DNA from: Helicobacteraceae bacterium
GTDB lineage: Bacteria > Campylobacterota > Campylobacteria > Campylobacterales > Sulfurimonadaceae
Direction of reading: 5' to 3'
Length of the DNA stretch: 12,478 bases
NCBI GenBank assembly: GCA_027068615.1
Contig: JAMOQV010000204.1
Span: 1 to 12,478 of the forward strand
Positions 7,304 through 12,478 of this stretch are shown piece by piece. Position numbers and translations under genes: made by a program. The first letter of the stretch is position 1. Each line of letters opens with the position of its first letter. The notes under the pieces are model-generated. The model was not told the DNA's origin. It searched no databases and saw only the letters and a list, made by a program, of their open reading frames with translations.

Positions 7304-8260
7304 TTGAAAAATTTAAAATTTAAAATTGTTTTACTGTTAGTTGGTTTTAGTCTGTATTTAAATGCAGATACACACTCATTTACATTTGATGATGATGGTT
7401 TTGCAGATACCACCAAAGACAGCCATTATACTGGTGGTTTATTTTATACTTGGATGAGTGAAAATAACGATACTTTATATAATCTACCTTTTATGAAAGA
7501 TTATAAAACTAACAATGCTATCTCTTTAACCTCTTTGATTTTTACACCAAAGAACAAAAGAAGTAAAACTCCCATATATGATGATCTTCCTTATGCTGGA
7601 TATGTAAAATTAAATTTTTTACTGTATAAATCTGCAGATGATTTTTTTCATGAATTTGGTATAAATGTAGGTATGGTCGGACCATCAGCAAAAGCAAAAC
7701 AGTTACAGTCTGAATTTCACACTCTGATAGGTCATTCAAAACCAGATGGATGGGATACTCAACTAAAAGATCAACCAACTATAGGACTCTCTTACAATTT
7801 TGCAAAAAAATCTAAAAAGCTAGATATAAAAGGTTTCAAATTTGACTGGACAAACAATATAAGAGCCGATATAGGAAATTTTTATAGTGGTATTTTGGTT
7901 GCTAGTTGTGTAAGGATAGGGAGTATATATTATGATACAATTCCTACAACTGGAAATTTTATAGGTGGTTATGAAAGCTCATTGTTAAATTTTCAAGCTA
8001 CGAAAGATTTTAATTGGGATGTAACTTTTGGATTGTTTGCAAATAAAGTATTTAACTATTATATAGTAGATGAAGCTAGAGATATTGGCTATAATATAGC
8101 AGATATAAGCTATATCACAGGGGAAGAGATTACTTACAATCTTTACTATAAACAGATGCAATACTCTTTTAAATTAAAATCTGTTTATCTGCATAACAAT
8201 AAAGCTTTCTCAAGAGCATCTAAACAATGGGGTGGGATAAGTGTTATATGGAAATTTTAA
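7304..8260 (+). CDS. lpxR: lipid A 3'-O-deacylase (LpxR family, DUF2219)
   Basis: A 318-residue outer-membrane protein with a signal peptide (1-21, cleavage after LNA) and a beta-barrel ending in Phe318. LpxR is a Ca2+-dependent outer-membrane enzyme that removes the 3'-acyloxyacyl group from lipid A. Family blocks are visible: FTFDDDGF (27-33) followed by HYTGG (41-45), DDLPYAGY (93-100) and the EFHTLIG...PDGWDTQL block (137-154). By alignment from memory with Salmonella LpxR (N9, D10, T34, H122), T43 and H139 match T34 and H122, and D31 matches D10. The N9 position appears to be Asp30, a change that might affect activity. The TTG start at 7304 is chosen for its well-placed AGGAG and the clean signal peptide. 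It begins 17 bases after pldA and ends 9 bases before the RND N-half, so co-transcription is expected. An inactive family member is possible. Confidence 0.88.
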   Translation: MKNLKFKIVLLLVGFSLYLNADTHSFTFDDDGFADTTKDSHYTGGLFYTWMSENNDTLYNLPFMKDYKTNNAISLTSLIFTPKNKRSKTPIYDDLPYAGYVKLNFLLYKSADDFFHEFGINVGMVGPSAKAKQLQSEFHTLIGHSKPDGWDTQLKDQPTIGLSYNFAKKSKKLDIKGFKFDWTNNIRADIGNFYSGILVASCVRIGSIYYDTIPTTGNFIGGYESSLLNFQATKDFNWDVTFGLFANKVFNYYIVDEARDIGYNIADISYITGEEITYNLYYKQMQYSFKLKSVYLHNNKAFSRASKQWGGISVIWKF

Positions 8261-8269
8261 AGGCTATAG

Positions 8270-9829
8270 ATGAATACAAAAAATTATAAAAAAAACATAG
8301 CAGGAAGATTAGCAGACACTTTTATAGAGCATCCACTTACTTTAATGCTTAGTATTTTTATAATTGTTATGGGTTATATAACTCTGCAAATATCTCCAAG
8401 AGAGGCAAATCCTCAAATAGTAGTTGCTGGTGGTGTTGTTATTGTCCCTTATGCAGGTGTAAAGGCGAGTGAGATTCAAAAAGTCATAGTAGAACCACTA
8501 CAAAGAAGACTTAGAGAGATTGAAGGTGTTGAAGATATTTATGGTATAGCACAAGACAATGTAGCGATTTTAAATGTTAAATTTTTTTTAGGAGAGAAAA
8601 GAGATGAAGCAAACTTTCGACTTTATAACAGTGTTCTTAGAAATGTTGATGTTTTACCAAAGGGGATAATGCAACCAATAGTTAAAACTATGGATATAGA
8701 TACAGATATTGCGATTGCTTCTATCGCTTTTTATCCTAAAAATCCATCTATCAGTATGACTGAACTTTATAAAAAAGTATCAAAAATCCAAACTAAAATA
8801 AATCGCATAGATAATGTAGCCATTACAGACCTAATAGGTGAGAGAAAAGAGCAATACAATGTGGAAGTAGATTTGCAAAAACTTACAGGTTATCACCTTT
8901 CACTTGGGCAGGTGCTGGAGTCTATCAAAGGTTTAACAGCTAAAACACCAGATATAACAGGAAGAACAACTAGTAATAAAATTGTAGTTTTTGGAGTTGA
9001 TAAAGCGATACGAAATGTAAACGATATAAATAATCTTATCGTAACTACTTATAATGGTTCCCCTATCTATATAAAAAATATAGCTAAAGTTTCAAAAGGA
9101 AGTGATATTCAAAATAAAAAATCTGCTTCTCTTGTTTTTACAAAAGATGGTAAGAAAAAGGAAGTGATACAAACTACCATAAGCATTACAAAAAAACGGG
9201 GTGCAAATGTTGTAACACTTAATGAAGCTATTTTTGCCCTTATGCAAGAGTTAAAACCTGAATTAGAAAAAGACAATATAGGCTATATTATCACTAGAGA
9301 TGATGGCTATACAGCAAATCACTCCGTTAATGAGTTGGTTATGCATATTGTAATCTCTGTTATTATCATAGGTATTTTATTGATTGTTACTTTGGGTTAT
9401 AAGGAGGCTTTTATAGTAACATTAACTGTTCCTATGATCATATCTCTTACACTTTTTTCTGGTTATATGTTGGGACAAAGTATAAATAAAATCTCTCTTT
9501 TTGCACTACTTTTGAGTTTGGGTTTACTAGTTGATGCTGCTATTATTGTTATAGAAAATATTCATAGGCATTTTCACGATCACGATGCTAGAGATAAAAC
9601 TGTTAAAGAGATAGCAGTTGCAGCAACAAATGAGATAGGAAATCCTACCAATTTAGCAACAGTTGCTATTATTATGACATTTTTAACAATGTTTTTAGTT
9701 GGTGGTACAGTTGGTCAATATATAAGACCAATAGCTATATATGCACCAATAGCTATGTTTATGTCCCTTATTGTTGCTTATATATTTACACCATATTTTG
9801 TTAATAAGTTTATGACGAAGGATGACTAA
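8270..9829 (+). CDS. RND transporter permease, N-terminal half (TM1-TM6)
   Basis: A 519-residue protein equivalent to the first half of an AcrB-type RND pump: TM1 (about 21-41), a periplasmic porter/docking region (42-350), then TM2-TM6 (about 356-374, 378-399, 409-430, 457-480, 487-510). The N-terminal pattern (AGRLADTFIEHPLT, then SPREANPQI) is that of a proteobacterial RND subfamily usually seen as one chain of about 1,050 residues. The TM4 proton-relay segment reads GLLVDAAIIVIEN. D422 matches AcrB D407, while the second Asp (D408) is Ala, as in CusA. AAAGG (8259-8263) lies 6 bases before the ATG, overlapping the lpxR stop. The protein stops just after TM6, at the boundary between the two ancestral repeats of the RND fold, and it needs the next gene to form a complete pump. 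No adaptor or outer-membrane channel gene is adjacent. The substrate is unknown. Confidence 0.9.
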   Translation: MNTKNYKKNIAGRLADTFIEHPLTLMLSIFIIVMGYITLQISPREANPQIVVAGGVVIVPYAGVKASEIQKVIVEPLQRRLREIEGVEDIYGIAQDNVAILNVKFFLGEKRDEANFRLYNSVLRNVDVLPKGIMQPIVKTMDIDTDIAIASIAFYPKNPSISMTELYKKVSKIQTKINRIDNVAITDLIGERKEQYNVEVDLQKLTGYHLSLGQVLESIKGLTAKTPDITGRTTSNKIVVFGVDKAIRNVNDINNLIVTTYNGSPIYIKNIAKVSKGSDIQNKKSASLVFTKDGKKKEVIQTTISITKKRGANVVTLNEAIFALMQELKPELEKDNIGYIITRDDGYTANHSVNELVMHIVISVIIIGILLIVTLGYKEAFIVTLTVPMIISLTLFSGYMLGQSINKISLFALLLSLGLLVDAAIIVIENIHRHFHDHDARDKTVKEIAVAATNEIGNPTNLATVAIIMTFLTMFLVGGTVGQYIRPIAIYAPIAMFMSLIVAYIFTPYFVNKFMTKDD

Positions 9830-9831
9830 AA
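9812..9831 (+). repeat. imperfect 10-bp tandem repeat at the RND gene split
   Basis: ATGACGAAGG (9812-9821) is followed directly by ATGACTAAAA (9822-9831), 7 of 10 positions identical. A 10-base insertion shifts the frame by +1. Removing one copy would join the two RND half genes in one continuous frame (..NKF-MTK-MKNTP..). The repeat may be the scar of the event that split an ancestral full-length gene, or chance. Confidence 0.4.
9818..9822 (+). promoter_or_regulatory. ribosome binding site (AAGGA) for the RND C-half
   Basis: AAGGA is 8 bases before ATG 9831, so that codon is preferred over the in-frame ATG 9822, whose own upstream sequence is weak. The site lies inside the end of the N-half gene, and its first four bases are the end of repeat copy 1. 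Confidence 0.55.
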
Positions 9832-11516
9832 TGAAAAATACACCTAAAATAGAATCTTTTGTTTATTCTCTTTTACAAAGTAGAGTAAAAAAGACAATTG
9901 CTATCTTGATTATGTTAATAGCATTAGTCTCATCTGTTATGCTTGTAACATCAGAGTTGGTAAAAGTAAAACTACTACCAGCTCAATATGTAGATAATTT
10001 TTCTATATATATTGATCTACCTGAAGGAAAGTCGGTTTATGAGACTAAAGAGGTAACAGATTGTATTGTAGGTAACTTAAAAAGTGAAGAGATTATTACA
10101 GATATGTCTGTATTTTTAGGGGAGAGTGCACCTGTTGATTTCTCTGCTATGATAAAAGGTAGGCTTTTTGCAAGTGGTGAAAATATTGCAAATATCCTTG
10201 TAAATCTAAAAAGAGAGCATGAAAGAGATGAAAGTTCTGTTGCTATTGTTCATAGACTAAGACCAATTATTGAATCAAATTGCTCAATGCATAATGCTAA
10301 GATTAAGTTTGTGCAAGCTCCTGCTGGACCTCCATACTTAGCTGATGTGGTTTTAGAAGTAACAAGTGATGCAAAACTAGCTTCCATTGAAAAACTAGCA
10401 TATAAGTTAGAAAATATTTTTAAATCTACTGATGGTATTGTGGATGTAGATGTTTTAACCGATGAAGATTATAAAAGTTTTAAAGTTATACTAAATAGAG
10501 AAAAAATACTAAAATCAAACTTGAAACTAGAACAAGTAAAAAAGATACTCTACCTATCGTTTGAGGGTATGGACATAGCTTATGTTAATGATGAAAATGC
10601 ACAAAACCAGATACCCGTACATCTTGTACTTAATAGCAAAACAAAGATATTTAACTCAGCAACACAAGATGGATTGTTAAGTAAATTTTCTGAGATAAAA
10701 CTGATGAATGCACTAGGTATGTTAGTACCACTAAGTGAGTTGGTTGAGGTAAAACCTACACTAAAAGGTCATAAGCTTATCTCTAAAAATCTTTCCCCAC
10801 TTGTAAATGTTGTCGGTGATACAGATGGGGTAAGTCAAATTTATGCACTTCTTGATATGAGAGAAAAAATACAAAGTGAACTCTCTAGTATGTACGATAT
10901 AGAAAAAATAGACCTGCTAGATTTTAAACTTGTTGATAAAAAAACACAAGAGAGTTTTAAGCTTCATTGGGATGGGGAGCAAAAAGTATCTATGGATACT
11001 GTTACTGACTTAAGTATGGCACTTGGAGTTGCTATTGTAATCATCTTTTTTATGATGGTAGTTTATTACAATAATTTTTCTTTTGCAATAGCAATTATCT
11101 TAGCTAGTTTTGTATCTGTTGTTGGTGTTATTTATGCTCATCTTATTTGGGATATATTTACACCTACAAATTTTTATATGACAGGAACTTCCCTTATAGG
11201 GTTTATAGCACTTATAGGCATCAACTCAAGAAACTCTCTTTTGATTATAGATTTTACAAAACAATTGATTCAAGAGAAACATTTAGATATTGATAGAGCT
11301 ATTGCAGTATCTGTAAATACTAGAGCTAAACCTATACTTCTTACTGTACTTGCTATTATATTTGCAAGTGCACTTTTGGCAACTGACCCAGTATTTGGTG
11401 GTCTTGGTGTGGCACTTATAGGTGGAACATTAGCAGCTTATGGTGTTTCATTGTTTATTGTTCCTATTATTATTCAAGCACCATTATATAAACAATATAA
11501 AAGTAAACAATTATGA
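9831..11516 (+). CDS. RND transporter permease, C-terminal half (TM7-TM12)
   Basis: A 561-residue protein corresponding to the second half of an AcrB-type pump: TM7 (about 21-40), a periplasmic porter/docking region (41-390), then TM8-TM12 (about 395-412, 416-438, 452-474, 499-517, 524-548). The TM10 segment GINSRNSLLIIDF has Arg467 where AcrB has the proton-relay Lys940. An RNSxxxxDF form is familiar in RND subfamilies, so this is probably functional. With the N-half it gives 1,080 residues, the normal full length, and nothing of the fold is missing. The gene begins one base after the N-half stop if ATG 9831 is used, or overlaps it by 8 bases if ATG 9822 is used. Its own ribosome binding site suggests that the two halves are made as separate chains. 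The last four bases (ATGA) overlap the patatin start, pointing to coupled translation. Confidence 0.9.
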   Translation: MKNTPKIESFVYSLLQSRVKKTIAILIMLIALVSSVMLVTSELVKVKLLPAQYVDNFSIYIDLPEGKSVYETKEVTDCIVGNLKSEEIITDMSVFLGESAPVDFSAMIKGRLFASGENIANILVNLKREHERDESSVAIVHRLRPIIESNCSMHNAKIKFVQAPAGPPYLADVVLEVTSDAKLASIEKLAYKLENIFKSTDGIVDVDVLTDEDYKSFKVILNREKILKSNLKLEQVKKILYLSFEGMDIAYVNDENAQNQIPVHLVLNSKTKIFNSATQDGLLSKFSEIKLMNALGMLVPLSELVEVKPTLKGHKLISKNLSPLVNVVGDTDGVSQIYALLDMREKIQSELSSMYDIEKIDLLDFKLVDKKTQESFKLHWDGEQKVSMDTVTDLSMALGVAIVIIFFMMVVYYNNFSFAIAIILASFVSVVGVIYAHLIWDIFTPTNFYMTGTSLIGFIALIGINSRNSLLIIDFTKQLIQEKHLDIDRAIAVSVNTRAKPILLTVLAIIFASALLATDPVFGGLGVALIGGTLAAYGVSLFIVPIIIQAPLYKQYKSKQL

Positions 11517-12394
11517 AAAACAATAAACAAACTATATCTTTAGTTTTAGGAAGTGGAGGAGCTAGAGGGTATGCTCATATTGGTGTAATAGAAGAATTAT
11601 TAAAAAGTGGCTATGAGATTAAATCAATTTCTGGTGCATCAATGGGAGCTTTAATAGGTGCTTTATATGCTTGTGGAAAGCTTCAGGAGTATAAAGAGTG
11701 GATTTTAACTCTTGATATTTTAGATGTAGTAAAACTATTGGATTTTTCTTTAACTGGCAAAGGTGTTATTGGGGGAGATAAAGTATTTCGTATTGTAGAA
11801 AATATGATAGGCGATGTTTTAATTGAAAATTTACCAATACCATACACTGCTGTTGCTACAGACCTTCTTAAACAAAAAGAGGTGTGGATTCAAAAAGGTA
11901 AACTTTTAGATGCTGTAAGAGCTTCTGTAGCTATTCCAACTATTTTTACTCCTAAAGAGATTGATGGTAGATACCTTGTTGATGGGGGAGTTTTAAACCC
12001 TTTACCTATTGCACCTACTGTATCAGATGCTACCGATATAACAGTTGCTATAAGTCTTAATGCTAAAAGTTCTAAAAAGTATATTATTGATATACCAAAA
12101 GTTGAGTTTGATAAAAAAAATAAGATTGAACAAGTAATTTTAGAGATGAAAAACAGAGCTGAAAAACTTTTCTTAAAAGAGACTAAGAGTGAGTATGGTG
12201 GAATGGATATGTTTGATATTATGGGAAGAACAATAGATACCATGCAAAATGCTGTATTAGAGTGTAAAATGGCTGGTTATACACCAGATATAATGATAGG
12301 GATACCAAGCGATGCTTGTGGGTTTTACGAATTTAACAGAGCCTACGAGATGATTGAACTAGGTAGGGTTATTGCTAAGGATTATGGTATTTAA
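11513..12394 (+). CDS. patatin-like phospholipase (RssA/NTE family)
   Basis: A 293-residue protein with the patatin Ser-Asp catalytic dyad: oxyanion-hole loop GSGGARG (13-19), nucleophile S43 in GASMG (41-45), and D157 in DGG (157-159), within the typical VAIPTIFTP...YLVDGGVLNPLP stretch. Patatin-like enzymes hydrolyse acyl esters of phospholipids or lysophospholipids. There is no signal peptide or membrane anchor, and no outer-membrane barrel (POTRA/Bac_surface_Ag) domain as in PlpD, so it probably acts in the cytoplasm or at the inner face of the inner membrane. The length suits the short RssA-like bacterial forms. The start overlaps the RND C-half stop by four bases (ATGA), so it is the last visible gene of the operon. 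The C-terminal 110 residues or so (about 185-293) carry no motif I recognise. The substrate is unknown. Confidence 0.92.
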   Translation: MKNNKQTISLVLGSGGARGYAHIGVIEELLKSGYEIKSISGASMGALIGALYACGKLQEYKEWILTLDILDVVKLLDFSLTGKGVIGGDKVFRIVENMIGDVLIENLPIPYTAVATDLLKQKEVWIQKGKLLDAVRASVAIPTIFTPKEIDGRYLVDGGVLNPLPIAPTVSDATDITVAISLNAKSSKKYIIDIPKVEFDKKNKIEQVILEMKNRAEKLFLKETKSEYGGMDMFDIMGRTIDTMQNAVLECKMAGYTPDIMIGIPSDACGFYEFNRAYEMIELGRVIAKDYGI

Positions 12395-12468
12395 TATTCA
12401 ATTATTTTTTATTGTGATAAAAATTAGAATTTACATAAAAAGTAAGTAAACTTTAATTACAATTTTTG

Positions 12469-12474
12469 TATAAT
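12469..12474 (+). promoter_or_regulatory. candidate -10 box at right edge for a gene beyond the window
   Basis: A perfect TATAAT follows a T-rich stretch (AATTTTTG, 12461-12468), the usual look of a Campylobacterota promoter. No -35 match is evident. It lies 75 bases after the patatin stop and points rightwards, so it would drive the next, unseen gene. The rest of 12395-12478 holds nothing else recognisable. Confidence 0.4.
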
Positions 12475-12478
12475 TTCG

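Noticed and set aside
6832..7778. - strand open frames within pldA (6832-7134) and lpxR (7542-7778)
   Set aside because: They lie opposite the catalytic blocks of clear genes and have biased His/Leu/Tyr composition.
9822..9830. ATG 9822 as the start of the RND C-half
   Set aside because: The AAGGA site overlaps this codon and so cannot serve it, whereas it is well spaced for ATG 9831. It is kept as an alternative only.
11890..12243. 117-codon open frame on the - strand within the patatin gene
   Set aside because: Opposite the conserved patatin DGG region, with no ribosome binding site and no recognisable domain.
12404..12425. AT-only hairpin (ATTTTTTAT / ATAAAAAT) after the patatin gene
   Set aside because: The stem has no G-C pair and is expected by chance in this base composition, so it is not called a terminator.
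1..12478. tRNA/rRNA genes, CRISPR arrays, insertion sequences, attachment sites
   Set aside because: No repeat-spacer array, transposase or integrase motif, terminal inverted repeats or RNA-gene-like GC-rich stretch was seen, and coding genes fill nearly all the window.

Overview
The window is AT-rich and densely coding. Every convincing gene is on the + strand. The Lys/Ile/Asn-rich proteins, short gene gaps, frequent TTG/GTG starts and types of envelope protein suggest a Gram-negative bacterium of the Campylobacterota (Sulfurimonas/Arcobacter/Sulfurovum-like). The genus cannot be fixed from the sequence. Presence of LpxR and an outer-membrane phospholipase shows that the organism has an LPS-bearing outer membrane.

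Region 1 (1-3530) holds two adjacent genes. The first is a PlsC-type acyltransferase cut by the left edge. Six bases later comes a 974-residue AsmA/YhdP-like protein anchored by one N-terminal helix. Together they suggest phospholipid synthesis and delivery across the envelope. Region 2 (3531-4867) is a single-gene unit. It has its own candidate promoter and strong ribosome binding site, encodes an Ala/Lys/Glu-rich all-helical protein with internal repeats, and ends in a clear hairpin terminator.

Region 3 (4868-12394) is a compact six-gene run with gaps of at most 17 bases: a membrane-bound HD-GYP cyclic-di-GMP phosphodiesterase, a Sel1-repeat/OMPLA (PldA) fusion, an LpxR lipid A 3'-O-deacylase, an RND permease in two half-size genes, and a patatin-like phospholipase. 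After it comes 84 bases without a gene, ending in a promoter-like sequence.

The main theme is envelope lipid remodelling. Three different acyl hydrolases (OMPLA for phospholipids in the outer leaflet, LpxR for lipid A, patatin in the cytoplasm) lie in one apparent operon. With them are a two-component-gene RND pump, which has no adaptor or TolC-like gene beside it, and a c-di-GMP-degrading enzyme with a periplasmic sensor-like region. That the operon acts as a coordinated lipid-damage or lipid-remodelling module is inference. The individual enzyme calls rest on visible catalytic motifs.
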